Of a stretch of 64,000 bases of DNA, positions 35,724 through 44,170 are shown piece after piece. The notes under the pieces are model-generated. The model was not told the origin of the DNA and did no database searches. It was given only the letters and a program-made list of their open reading frames with translations. Where the stretch lies: the NCBI RefSeq assembly GCF_000717915.1, contig NZ_JOCX01000006.1, forward strand, positions 186,001-250,000. The letters are read 5' to 3'. How positions within the stretch are numbered: position 1 is the stretch's first letter; each line of letters opens with the position of its first letter. The position numbers and the translations under genes were made by a program. The stretch is from Streptomyces sp. NRRL S-244 (GTDB lineage: Bacteria > Actinomycetota > Actinomycetes > Streptomycetales > Streptomycetaceae).

Positions 35724-36657
35724 TCAGCGCCCGGGGAACCCGTACGGGACGGAGGCCAGCTTCTCCGAGGCCGTCCAGAGCCGTTCGCCGGACGCGTCGT
35801 CCAGGGTCCACTTCGCCCGCCAGGAGCGGACGGGCGCCCCGCGCCAGCCGAGCCGCGGCCCGAAGAACGCGTCGGGCCGCACCCCCGGCGCGGTGGCCGC
35901 GTACAGAGTGGGCAGCGCGCCGGAGGCGGCGGACTGGGCGAGGACGGCGGCGCCGAGGCCCATCAGCCGTGACATGGGCCGGTGGCCCTCCTGCCGCGAG
36001 GCTCCGACGTGCAGGTTGGTCGAGGCGTAGCCGGGGTGCGCGGCGGCCGCGACGATCCCGGAACCGGCGGCTTCGAGCCGCCGGGCCAGCTCGTGCGTGA
36101 AGAGGAGGTTGGCCGTCTTGGAGCGGCCGTACGCGATCCAGCGCCGGTAGCCGTGCTCGCCGTTCAGGTCGTCGTGGTCCACGTCGCCCAGTGCGTGGAA
36201 CCCGCTGGAGACGGTGACGATCCGGGCCCCGGGAGCCGCGGCCAGCAGCTGCGGCAGGAGCAGTCCGGTCAGCGCGAAGTGGCCGAGGTGGTTGACCCCG
36301 AACTGGGTCTCGAAACCGTCGGCGGTCCGCCCGTACGGCAGCGCCATCACCCCGGCGTTGTTCACGAGCAGGTCGAGGGAGCGGCGGCGCTGCCCGTGCA
36401 CGTGGGCGAACTCCCCGTACGGAGGCCAGGTCGGCCAGGTCCAGCGGTATGAACTCCACCTCCGCGCCCGGGACTTCGGAGCGCAGCCGGATCACCGCGG
36501 CCCGGCCGCGCGCCGAGCTGCGGCAGGCCAGCACCACGTCGGCCCCGCGCCGGGCGAGCTCGCGGGCGGCGACGTAGCCGATACCGCTGTTGGCTCCCGT
36601 GACGACGGCGGTGCGGCCGCTCTGGTCGGGGATGTTCTCGGCGTTCCAGCCAGGCAT
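35724..36657 (-). pseudogene. short-chain dehydrogenase/reductase broken by a frameshift
   Basis: The first part reads from the ATG at 36657 (RBS GGGAG) through the NAD(P) motif TGANSGIG (21-28) to DLADLASVR in one frame. The rest continues in another frame from about 36410 down to the stop at 35724, carrying VNNAGV, the catalytic Ser region VTVSSG and YGRSK (YxxxK). Deleting one G from the run of four at 36413-36416 (coding strand CGGGGAGTTC) restores a continuous protein of about 310 residues similar to retinol dehydrogenase-like SDRs. Either the gene is recently inactivated or the run is a sequencing error. Both halves are otherwise intact. Confidence 0.85.
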
Positions 36658-36740
36658 GTGAGCTCCCTCGCGACGGTGGGTTGCACGGTGCGGTCACCAT
36701 GGGGTTACCGAGGGTAGACCTCCTCCTTCACGGGGGTGGA

Positions 36741-36761
36741 GCCGGGGGCCGGTCCCCCGGC
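36741..36761. other. leader hairpin before cobL
   Basis: An 8-bp GC stem (GCCGGGGG with CCCCCGGC) with a 5-nt loop lies 57 nt before the cobL start. It may be a leader structure. No cobalamin riboswitch elements are visible at this locus. Confidence 0.3.
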
Positions 36762-36817
36762 CAGTAGGCTGCGGGTCCGTCCGCCCGCTCCCCTTCCCGT
36801 TCCCGAGGTACCGCGCA

Positions 36818-38122
36818 GTGAGCCCCGCACCGCCGCTCCCCCCACCCGTCTCGGTCGTCGGCCTCGGCGCCGACGGCTGGGCCGGGCTCACCGCCGCCGC
36901 ACGGTCCGCGCTGACCGGTGCCGAGGTGCTGATCGGCGGACCGCGGCAGCTGGACCTGCTGCCGGCCGGCGACTGCGCCGGCGAGCGGGTGGCCTGGCCG
37001 AGCCCGCTGCGGCCCGCCGTGCCGAAGCTGATGGCCGAGCACGCGGGCCGCCGGATCGCGGTGCTGGCCAGCGGCGACCCCATGTTCTACGGGATCGGCC
37101 GGGCTCTGGCCGAGGAGCTCGGGCCGGACGCACTGCGGGTCCACCCGCACCCCTCCTCGGTCTCGTACGCGTGCGCCCGCCTGGGCTGGCCGGTGGAGGA
37201 CACCGAGGTGGTCACGGTGGTCGGCCGCCCGGTGGCCCGGCTCGCGGCCGCGCTGTACGAGGGGCGGCGGGTGCTGGTGCTCAGTGCCGGAGCAGTGACC
37301 CCGAACGAGATCGCCGCTCTGCTTCGAGAGCGGGGCTTCGGCCCGAGCCGGATGCGGGTGCTGGAACAGCTCGGCTCCGAGCGCGAGGACACGTACGAAG
37401 GACGGGCCGAGAGCTGGGACCACGCGCCCGGCGATCCCCTCAACGTGGTGGCCGTGGACTGCCGCCGGGACCGGCGCAGCGCCGTCCCGCGGCTCGGCGC
37501 GACCCCCGGCCTGCCCGACACCGCGTACGAGCACGACGGCCAGCTCACCAAGCGCCACGTGCGGGCCGCGACCCTCTGCGCCCTCGCCCCGGCCCCCGGC
37601 GAGCTGCTCTGGGACATCGGCGGCGGCTCCGGCTCCATCGGCATCGAGTGGATGCGGACGCACCCCTCCTGCCGGGCGGTGGCCGTGGAGCGCGTCCCGG
37701 AGCGGGCGGCCCGCATCACCCGCAACGCGGCGGCGCTCGGCGTCCCGGGACTGCGCGTGGTCACCGGCGCAGCGCCCGACGCCCTGGCCGGCCTCCCGGC
37801 CCCCGATGCGGTGTTCATCGGCGGCGGGCTGACCGCGCCGGGCCTGCTGGACGCGGCCTGGGCGGCGCTCGCCCCCGGCGGCCGGCTGGTCGTCAACACC
37901 GTGACGCTGGAGTCGGAGGCGGTCCTCGCCGAGCGTTACCGGCGCCACGGCGGCGACCTGGTCAAACTGGCCGTCGCGCACGCGGTGGCGGTCGGCGGTT
38001 TCACGGGCTGGCGGCAGGCGATGCCGGTCACCCAGTGGTCCGTGACGAAGCCCTGGCCGCGGACGGACCGTCCCACGGCAGCAGCGCACGAGCAGAACGA
38101 AGAGGACCAGGAGACGACATGA
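36818..38122 (+). CDS. cobL: CobL, precorrin-6Y C5,15-methyltransferase (decarboxylating)
   Basis: 434 residues from the GTG at 36818. It is a natural fusion: an N-terminal tetrapyrrole methylase domain (CbiE-like, about 10-215, with VVGLGADGW and LASGDPMFYGIGR) and a C-terminal Rossmann methyltransferase (CbiT-like, about 235-410, with the SAM loop LLWDIGGGSGSIGIEW). It methylates C5 and C15 of the corrin ring and removes the C12 acetate carboxyl in the aerobic B12 pathway. Its stop overlaps the cobM start by ATGA. Confidence 0.95.
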   Translation: MSPAPPLPPPVSVVGLGADGWAGLTAAARSALTGAEVLIGGPRQLDLLPAGDCAGERVAWPSPLRPAVPKLMAEHAGRRIAVLASGDPMFYGIGRALAEELGPDALRVHPHPSSVSYACARLGWPVEDTEVVTVVGRPVARLAAALYEGRRVLVLSAGAVTPNEIAALLRERGFGPSRMRVLEQLGSEREDTYEGRAESWDHAPGDPLNVVAVDCRRDRRSAVPRLGATPGLPDTAYEHDGQLTKRHVRAATLCALAPAPGELLWDIGGGSGSIGIEWMRTHPSCRAVAVERVPERAARITRNAAALGVPGLRVVTGAAPDALAGLPAPDAVFIGGGLTAPGLLDAAWAALAPGGRLVVNTVTLESEAVLAERYRRHGGDLVKLAVAHAVAVGGFTGWRQAMPVTQWSVTKPWPRTDRPTAAAHEQNEEDQETT

Positions 38123-38868
38123 CCGTGTACTTCATCGGCGCGGGCCCCGGCGCCGCCGACCTGATCACGGTGCGCGGTGCCCGGACGCTGGCCGCCGCCC
38201 CCGTCTGCCTGTACGCGGGCAGCCTGGTCCCGCGCGAACTGCTGGCCGAGTGCCCGCCGGACGCCCGCCTGGTCGACACCTCGCAGCTGAACCTCGACGA
38301 GATCGTCGCCGAGTGCGTACGGGCCCACGCCGCCGGCGAGGACGTCGCGCGGCTCCACTCCGGCGACCCGTCGATCTTCAGCGCGGTCGCCGAGCAGATG
38401 CGGCGGCTCGACGCGGCCGGCATCCCGTACGAGGTGGTGCCCGGTGTCCCGGCGTTCGCCGCGGCGGCGGCCGCCCTGAAGCGGGAGCTGACGGTCCCCA
38501 CCGTCGGCCAGACCGTCATCCTGACCCGGATCGCCCAGCAGGCCACGCCGATGCCGCCCGGCGAGGACCTGGCCACGCTCGGCCGCAGCGGCGCGCTGCT
38601 GGTGCTGCACCTGGCCACGCGGTACGTGGACCGGGTCGTCGCCGAACTGCTGCCGCACTACGGGGCCGAGTGCCCGGTGGCGGTGGTGGCGATGGCCAGC
38701 CGCCCCGACGAGCTGATCCTGCGCGGCACGCTGGCCGACATCGCCGCCCGGGTGAAGGAGGCGGGCCTGGTCCGTACCGCCGTCATCCTGGTGGGCCGTA
38801 CGCTCGGCGCCGAGCAGTTCCGCGACAGCCACCTGTACTCCCCCGAGCGCGACCGGCATGTCTGCTGA
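38119..38868 (+). CDS. cobM: CobM, precorrin-4 C11-methyltransferase
   Basis: 249 residues from the ATG at 38119. It is a standard tetrapyrrole methylase: VYFIGAGPGAADLITVRG at the N-terminus, LHSGDPSIFSAVAEQ in the SAM pocket and VVPGVPAFAAAAAAL after it. It adds the C11 methyl to precorrin-4, giving precorrin-5. It is coupled by overlap to cobL upstream and overlaps cobK downstream by 11 bp. Confidence 0.95.
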   Translation: MTVYFIGAGPGAADLITVRGARTLAAAPVCLYAGSLVPRELLAECPPDARLVDTSQLNLDEIVAECVRAHAAGEDVARLHSGDPSIFSAVAEQMRRLDAAGIPYEVVPGVPAFAAAAAALKRELTVPTVGQTVILTRIAQQATPMPPGEDLATLGRSGALLVLHLATRYVDRVVAELLPHYGAECPVAVVAMASRPDELILRGTLADIAARVKEAGLVRTAVILVGRTLGAEQFRDSHLYSPERDRHVC

Positions 38869-39610
38869 TCCGCCCCGCCACGTCCTGGTCCTGGGCGGTA
38901 CGACGGAGGCCAGGCGGCTGGCGGAGGCGCTGGCCGCCGACCCGGCGTACCGCGTGACCACCTCGCTGGCGGGCCGGGTGTCCGCGCCCGTGCTGCCGCC
39001 CGGCGAGGTGCGGATCGGCGGCTTCGGCGGGGTCGCCGGGCTCGCGGAGTGGATCGCCGGCCACGGCGTGACGCACCTGGTCGACGCCACGCACCCGTTC
39101 GCGGAGCGGATGAGCTTCCACGCCTCCGGGGCGCAGGCGCGCACGGGGGTCCCGCTGCTGGCGCTGCGCCGCCCCGGCTGGGCCCCCGGCCCGGGCGACG
39201 ACTGGCACTTCGCCGACTCGCTCGCCGAGGCGGCGCTGCGGCTGCCGGAACTCGGCGGCCGGGCCTTCCTGACCACCGGCCGCATGGGCCTGCACACGTT
39301 CGCGCACCTGGCCGACACCTGGTTCCTGGTGCGCTCGGTGGACCCGCCGGACGCACCGGTGCCGCCGCGGCTCGAAGTCCTGCTCGCCCGGGGGCCGTTC
39401 ACCCTGGACGGCGAGCGGGAGCTGCTGGCCCGGCACCGGATCGAGGTGCTGGTCACCAAGGACAGCGGCGGCTCCGCGACCGCCCCCAAGCTCACCGCGG
39501 CCCGCGAGACCGGCATCCCGGTCCTGCTGGTCCGCAGGCCCCCCGTCCCGGAGGGCGTCGCGGAGGCGGAGCGCCCGGAGGCGGCCCTGGAGTGGCTCGC
39601 GGGAGCCTGA
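38858..39610 (+). CDS. cobK: CobK, precorrin-6A reductase
   Basis: 250 residues from the ATG at 38858, which overlaps the end of cobM. The N-terminal VLVLGGTTEARRLAEAL is the CobK nucleotide-binding signature. VDATHPFAERMS and VTKDSGGSATAPKL are further family motifs. It reduces precorrin-6A to 6B with NADPH, between the CobM and CobL steps. It closes a tightly packed three-gene forward operon. Confidence 0.95.
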   Translation: MSADPPRHVLVLGGTTEARRLAEALAADPAYRVTTSLAGRVSAPVLPPGEVRIGGFGGVAGLAEWIAGHGVTHLVDATHPFAERMSFHASGAQARTGVPLLALRRPGWAPGPGDDWHFADSLAEAALRLPELGGRAFLTTGRMGLHTFAHLADTWFLVRSVDPPDAPVPPRLEVLLARGPFTLDGERELLARHRIEVLVTKDSGGSATAPKLTAARETGIPVLLVRRPPVPEGVAEAERPEAALEWLAGA

Positions 39611-39671
39611 CGGAGACGGCCCGGCCACCCGCGCCCAGGCGTTGTCGGAGGGGTCTTCTACGCTCGTCGGC

Positions 39672-40346
39672 ATGAGCACCACCACCCTGCTGGTTCACGA
39701 CGGCTCCGCCGCACCCGACGCCCCGGTCACCCGCATCGGCGGCCTTCCGCTGGCGCCCTCCGGCACGCGCTGGCCCACCTGTACGACCTGCTCCGGGCCG
39801 CTCTGCTTCATCGCGCAGATCGTCCTCGACGGCGGGCGCGGGATCCTCGCCGTCTTCATGTGCGCCAACGACCCCGGCAGTTGCGGGGAGTGGAGCGCGA
39901 CGTCCGGCGGCAACAGGGCGTACCTCTTCCCGTCGGCCGGTCTCGTGCCCATGCCGCTGCCCGCACTCCCCACCGCCGAGGACGAGGACGAGGACGAGGA
40001 CGACGACGAAACCGACGAGGACGAGGAGGACGTTCGGCAGCTGGGGGCGGTCCGTACCGTCGAGCTCGTCACGGTGGCCGAGCCGGAGTACCGGCTCGCG
40101 CGCAAGGCCTGGTCCGAGCGGAGCGGGCGCCCGGCGAACGAGGTGCTCGGCCGGCTCGGCGGCACCCCCGGCTGGCTTCAGAACGACGAGACGCCCGACT
40201 GCCCGGAGTGCGGCGGGCCGATGGAGTTCGCCGCCCAGCTGGAGGAGGGTCCCGACCCCCTCACCGCCCCCAACTTCGGCTCCGGCAGGGCCTATGCACA
40301 CGTCTGCACGCCCTGCGGCCGGGCGGCGTTCCTCTGGCAGTGCTGA
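39672..40346 (+). CDS. hypothetical protein with zinc-ribbon-like cysteines and an acidic run
   Basis: 224 residues from the ATG at 39672. CxxC-type pairs occur at CTTC, CPEC and CTPC, plus further Cys near CANDPGSC, suggesting one or two zinc-binding sites. An uninterrupted Glu/Asp stretch lies near residues 100-120 (EDEDEDEDDDETDEDEED). The fold may be DUF1963-like, but I am not certain. It lies between cobK and the convergent cobIJ genes, but nothing in the sequence ties it to cobalamin or cobalt. It ends 22 bp from the cobIJ stop. Confidence 0.7.
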   Translation: MSTTTLLVHDGSAAPDAPVTRIGGLPLAPSGTRWPTCTTCSGPLCFIAQIVLDGGRGILAVFMCANDPGSCGEWSATSGGNRAYLFPSAGLVPMPLPALPTAEDEDEDEDDDETDEDEEDVRQLGAVRTVELVTVAEPEYRLARKAWSERSGRPANEVLGRLGGTPGWLQNDETPDCPECGGPMEFAAQLEEGPDPLTAPNFGSGRAYAHVCTPCGRAAFLWQC

Positions 40347-40368
40347 GGAACGCCACCCGGCCCTGCGG

Positions 40369-41874
40369 TCAGGCCTCCGGGTAGCGGCGCGGGGTCCAGG
40401 TCACGCGGGAGCCGTCCGGGCGCTCCGTGACCCGGGTCTGCGAGGAGCCGATCAGCAGGATCGTGCGCATGTCCACCTCGGACGGCTCCAGTTCGCCGAG
40501 CGCCAGGACGCGGACCGACTGCTCCGGGCCGCCCACGTCCCGCGCGACGACCACCGGCGTCTGCTCCGGACGCAGCTCCAGCAGCAGCTCCTTGGCCTGG
40601 GCCACCTGCCAGGTCCGGCTGCGCGAGCCCGGGTTGTACAGGGCGAGCACCAGGTCGGCCGCGGCGGCGGCGCGCAGCCGCTCCGCGATGACCTCCCACG
40701 GCTTGAGCCGGTCCGACAGGGAGATGGTGGCGTAGTCGTGGCCGAGCGGTGCCCCGGCCGCGGCGGCCGCCGCGTTGGCGGCGGTGACCCCCGGCAGGAC
40801 CCGTACGGGCACGTCCTCGTACTCCGGCTGCCCGGCGACCTCCAGCACGGCGGTGGCCATGGCGAACACGCCCGGGTCGCCGCCGGAGACCACGGCCACG
40901 CGCTTGCCGCGGCGGGCGAGGTCGAGCGCGAACTCGGCGCGCTCCGACTCGACCTTGTTGTCGGAGCCGTGCCGTACCTGGCCCGGCTTCACGGGGACCC
41001 GGTCCAGGTACGTGGTGTACCCGACGAGCACCTCGGCGTCGGCCAGCGCCCGCCGCGTCTCGGGGGTGAGCCAGAGCGGCCCGGCCGGTCCGGTGCCGAC
41101 GACCACGACCTCGCCGGGGCCGGACGGCACGCTGCCCGGGTTGCCGATGCGGCTGGGCACCACGGCGACGGCGAAGTACGGGACGCTGTCGGGGTCGGTG
41201 TCGGCGAGGATGCCGGTCCGCTCCCCCGCCATGGTGGCGCGCTCCACGTACCGGGCCTCCGCGAGGCGGCCGCTGCCCTCCATGGCCCGGCGTACGGCGG
41301 GGAAGGTACGGCCGAGCTTCATCACGACCGCCGAGTCGGTGGCGGCGAGGCGGGCGGTGAGCTCCTCCTCCGGCAGGGTGCCGGGCAGGATCGTCAGCAC
41401 CTCCTCGCCCTCGACGAGCGGGGTGCCGAGGCGGGCCGCGGCGGCGCTCACCGAGGTCACACCGGGGATCACCTCGGCCTCGTACCGGCCGGCGAGCCGC
41501 TTGTGCATGTGCATGTACGAGCCGTAGAAGAGCGGGTCCCCCTCGGCGAGCACGGCGACGGTCCGGCCGGCGTCGAGGTGCGCGGCCAGCCGTGCGGCGG
41601 ACGCCTCGTAGAACTCCTCCATCGCCCCCTGGTAGCCGCCGGGGTGGTCGGTGGTCTCGGTGGTGACCGGATAGACCAGCGGCTCCTCGATGTGGTCGGC
41701 GCGCAGGTGCTTCGCGGCGATCGAGCGGGCGATCGAGCGGCCGTGGCGGGCGCTGTGGTACGCGACGACCTGCGCCTCGGCGATCACCTCGACGGCCCGC
41801 AGCGTCATCAGGGAGGGGTCGCCGGGGCCGAGCCCGACGCCGTACAGCTTTCCGGAGGTCGCTTCGGTGCTCAT
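40369..41874 (-). CDS. cobIJ: CobI-CobJ fusion: precorrin-2 C20- and precorrin-3B C17-methyltransferase
   Basis: 501 residues. The ATG at 41874 overlaps the cobH stop (ATGA). Two complete tetrapyrrole methylase domains lie in tandem. Residues about 9-245 are CobI/CbiL-like (LYGVGLGPGDPSLMTLRA, LAEGDPLFYGSYMHM). Residues about 255-490 are CobJ/CbiH-like (VVVVGTGPAGPLWLTPE, VVSGGDPGVFAMA and LYNPGSRSRTWQ). The enzyme would methylate C20 of precorrin-2 and later C17 with ring contraction. The fusion is common in actinobacteria. Confidence 0.95.
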   Translation of the reverse strand: MSTEATSGKLYGVGLGPGDPSLMTLRAVEVIAEAQVVAYHSARHGRSIARSIAAKHLRADHIEEPLVYPVTTETTDHPGGYQGAMEEFYEASAARLAAHLDAGRTVAVLAEGDPLFYGSYMHMHKRLAGRYEAEVIPGVTSVSAAAARLGTPLVEGEEVLTILPGTLPEEELTARLAATDSAVVMKLGRTFPAVRRAMEGSGRLAEARYVERATMAGERTGILADTDPDSVPYFAVAVVPSRIGNPGSVPSGPGEVVVVGTGPAGPLWLTPETRRALADAEVLVGYTTYLDRVPVKPGQVRHGSDNKVESERAEFALDLARRGKRVAVVSGGDPGVFAMATAVLEVAGQPEYEDVPVRVLPGVTAANAAAAAAGAPLGHDYATISLSDRLKPWEVIAERLRAAAAADLVLALYNPGSRSRTWQVAQAKELLLELRPEQTPVVVARDVGGPEQSVRVLALGELEPSEVDMRTILLIGSSQTRVTERPDGSRVTWTPRRYPEA

Positions 41875-42518
41875 TCTTCCTCGCTCGCGATCGCGTTGAC
41901 GGCGGCGGCCGCGATGGCGCTGCCGCCGCGCCGGCCGCGCACGATCAGGTGGTCGAGCCCGGAGGCGTGGGCGGCGAGCGCGTCCTTGGACTCGGCGGCG
42001 CCGATGAAGCCGACCGGGACGCCGATGACGGCGGCGGGGCGCGGGGCGCCCTCCTCGATCATCTCCAGCAGCCGGAACAGCGCGGTCGGCGCGTTGCCGA
42101 CGGCGATCACGGAGCCCTCCAACAGGCCGCGGTCGCGCCAGACTTCGAGGGCGGCGGCGCTGCGGGTGGTGCCCATCTCGGCGGCGAGGGCCGGCACGGC
42201 GGGGTCGGAGAGGGTGCAGATCACCTCGTTGCCGGCGGGCAGCCGCTTGCGGGTGACGCCGCTGGCGACCATCTGCACGTCGCAGAGGATCGGCGCGCCC
42301 GCCTTCAGCGCGGCCCGCGCGCGGAGCACGACGTCCGGGGTGTAGCCGAGGTCCTGGGGCAGGTCGGTCATTCCGCAGGCGTGGATCATGCGCACCGCGA
42401 CCTGGGCGACGGAGGCGGGCAGCCCGGAGAGGTCCGCCTCGGCGCGGATCGTGGCAAAGGACTGGCGGTAGATCGCCGCGCCGTCCTTCTCGTACTCGAA
42501 CACTGTGTACTCGCTCAT
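41871..42518 (-). CDS. cobH: CobH/CbiC, precorrin-8X methylmutase
   Basis: 215 residues from the ATG at 42518, overlapping the cobG stop by ATGA and the cobIJ start likewise. The family signatures are AVRMIHACGMTDLP (with the catalytic His), APILCDVQMVASGVTRK and VGFIGAAESKDAL. It moves the methyl from C11 to C12, giving hydrogenobyrinate. Confidence 0.96.
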   Translation of the reverse strand: MSEYTVFEYEKDGAAIYRQSFATIRAEADLSGLPASVAQVAVRMIHACGMTDLPQDLGYTPDVVLRARAALKAGAPILCDVQMVASGVTRKRLPAGNEVICTLSDPAVPALAAEMGTTRSAAALEVWRDRGLLEGSVIAVGNAPTALFRLLEMIEEGAPRPAAVIGVPVGFIGAAESKDALAAHASGLDHLIVRGRRGGSAIAAAAVNAIASEEE

Positions 42519-43873
42519 TTCTTCGCTGCGTCGTGGGAGGTGGTGCGGCGTACGGCCGCGAGGGCCGCGGGAAGTTCGGAGGCCGGAACACCGCGGCGCG
42601 GGGCGTGACCGGCCGCGCGGAGGTCGTACCCGTCGGCGGTGGCGACCACGTCCGCCCAGGCGGTGCCGCGGGGGTGCCCGCACCGGCGTTCGCAGCCGGA
42701 CCAGTGCACGGGCAGCGGGCGGGTGGCGTGCGCGTGCGTCTGCGCCTGCGCCTGCGCCTGCGCCTGCTGCGCTACGACGGCTCGCGCGTCGGCGCGTACG
42801 TCCGCCAGGGATTTCGCGCAACCCGGCTGCCCCGTACAGGCGGTGACGGACCGCCAGGGATCGTCGGGGCCGGTCACGAGCCCGGCCTCGGCGAGCCCGG
42901 CGAGCGCGCCGTCGGCGGCGTGGGCGGGCAGGCCGGGGACGACGATCCCGCGCCAGGGGGTCAGACGGACACGGCCCGTGAGCCCGGCCAGCCGGCGCCA
43001 CTGCGCGGTGGTCAGGCGGCCCAGCGGCGCGAACACGCTGAGCGCGGCGGCGCCGCCCGGACCTTCGACGACGCCCGGTTCGGGAGCCGGTCCGTGCAGG
43101 GCGGCGCAGCCCCGTACGACGGAGGCCGCGATGCCGGCGGCGGCCAGCCGGGCGCCCAACTCATCGGCATCAAGCGCCTGTTCTGCGGGCAGCTCGGAGA
43201 CCCGCCAGGCCCGCGTCCCGGCCCGGCGGACGGCGTCGAGGAAGTACGAGGCGGCGACGAGCGCGGCCCGCGGCGCATCGGCGGCGGCCACGAGCAGGGC
43301 GTCCGCCGCGTCGGCCGTCCACAGCAGGGCCCGGCCCCCGTCTCGGACGGCGGCCAGGTTCACATCGGCGGCCAGCGAGGTCACGTCCCCGCGGCCGTCG
43401 TCGAGGGCGAACAGGAAGCGCCCGGACAGCCCGGCCGCCGACGCGCTCGCGCACAGCAGCCGGTCCAGCTCCGCGACCCAGGGCGCCACGTCGGGCAGAC
43501 CGCGCCGGTCCAGGCCGGTCAGCGGCGAGGCGACGATGTTGCGGACCCGCTCGTGGGTGGGGGCGGGCAGCAGCCCGGCGCGCACGAGCACGGCCTGCAG
43601 CTCGCCGCCGCAGCTCGCGCCGAGCCCGCGCAGCTGCGCGTTGCCGCGCGAGGTGAGGTCGACGTGCCCGTCGCCGAGCCGGTCCGCCGCATCGGCCAGC
43701 AGCAGGGCCGCGTCCGCGTCGAGCATCCCGCCGGGTATCCGGATCCGGGCCAGGTGCCCGTCGTCCGCCGCGTGCAGGCGCAGCGCACCGGGGCAGGCGT
43801 CACCGCGGTCACGTATGACCGGTTCGTCCCGCGATGCGGCGGAAGGGGGCTGGGGCGGCATGGCGGCGAGCAT
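42515..43873 (-). CDS. cobG: CobG, precorrin-3B synthase
   Basis: 452 residues if the ATG at 43873 is used; the ATG at 43861 is also possible, and earlier extensions are low-complexity. It belongs to the sulfite/nitrite reductase ferredoxin-like fold. The 4Fe-4S/sirohaem-type cysteines are CTGQPGCAKS and CERRC near the C-terminus. It hydroxylates precorrin-3A with O2, marking the aerobic route. An Ala/Gln repeat (QAQAQAQ then THAHA) encoded by GCGCCT hexamers precedes the last cluster motif and is unlikely to be functional. It heads the reverse operon cobG-cobH-cobIJ. Confidence 0.92.
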   Translation of the reverse strand: MLAAMPPQPPSAASRDEPVIRDRGDACPGALRLHAADDGHLARIRIPGGMLDADAALLLADAADRLGDGHVDLTSRGNAQLRGLGASCGGELQAVLVRAGLLPAPTHERVRNIVASPLTGLDRRGLPDVAPWVAELDRLLCASASAAGLSGRFLFALDDGRGDVTSLAADVNLAAVRDGGRALLWTADAADALLVAAADAPRAALVAASYFLDAVRRAGTRAWRVSELPAEQALDADELGARLAAAGIAASVVRGCAALHGPAPEPGVVEGPGGAAALSVFAPLGRLTTAQWRRLAGLTGRVRLTPWRGIVVPGLPAHAADGALAGLAEAGLVTGPDDPWRSVTACTGQPGCAKSLADVRADARAVVAQQAQAQAQAQTHAHATRPLPVHWSGCERRCGHPRGTAWADVVATADGYDLRAAGHAPRRGVPASELPAALAAVRRTTSHDAAKK

Positions 43874-44010
43874 ACCCACGATTCCCCGACCCCGACCTGT
43901 GTCCGTCACCACCCGCCCCCTGCGCCCCACCCTCCGCCCGACCTGCCCGGATCCGTTCCCCGGGCACGGGCCACCCCCACTCCCGGCCAGGGAGAACGCC
44001 ACCTAAGATG

Positions 44011-44160
44011 ACCACCGGCGGAGCCACGTGGCCCGCTGGGAGGAAGCCCGGTGCGAATCCGGCGCGGTCCCGCCACTGTGAACCCGCGGAGCGATCCGCC
44101 GGGTGAGTCAGGAACTCCCGCTGTCCACACTGCCCGGGGCGCGGAAACCCCGAGGAAGGC
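44011..44160 (+). promoter_or_regulatory. cobalamin (AdoCbl) riboswitch upstream of cobN
   Basis: The leader holds the conserved order of a B12 aptamer: GGAAGCCCGGTGCGAATCC-like element at 44042-44060, CGGTCCCGCCACTGTGAACC-type core with the B12 box GCCACTG at 44072-44078, then GAGTCAGGAACTCCCGC at 44104-44120. A purine-rich stretch including GAGGAAGG follows and could be sequestered on ligand binding. Known of the class: AdoCbl represses. Ends are approximate. Confidence 0.93.
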
Positions 44161-44170
44161 ATGCCGCCGC

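Noticed and set aside
33830..36100. Long plus-strand frame across the oxidoreductase and dehydrogenase genes.
   Set aside because: Antisense to two genes with clear nucleotide-binding motifs.
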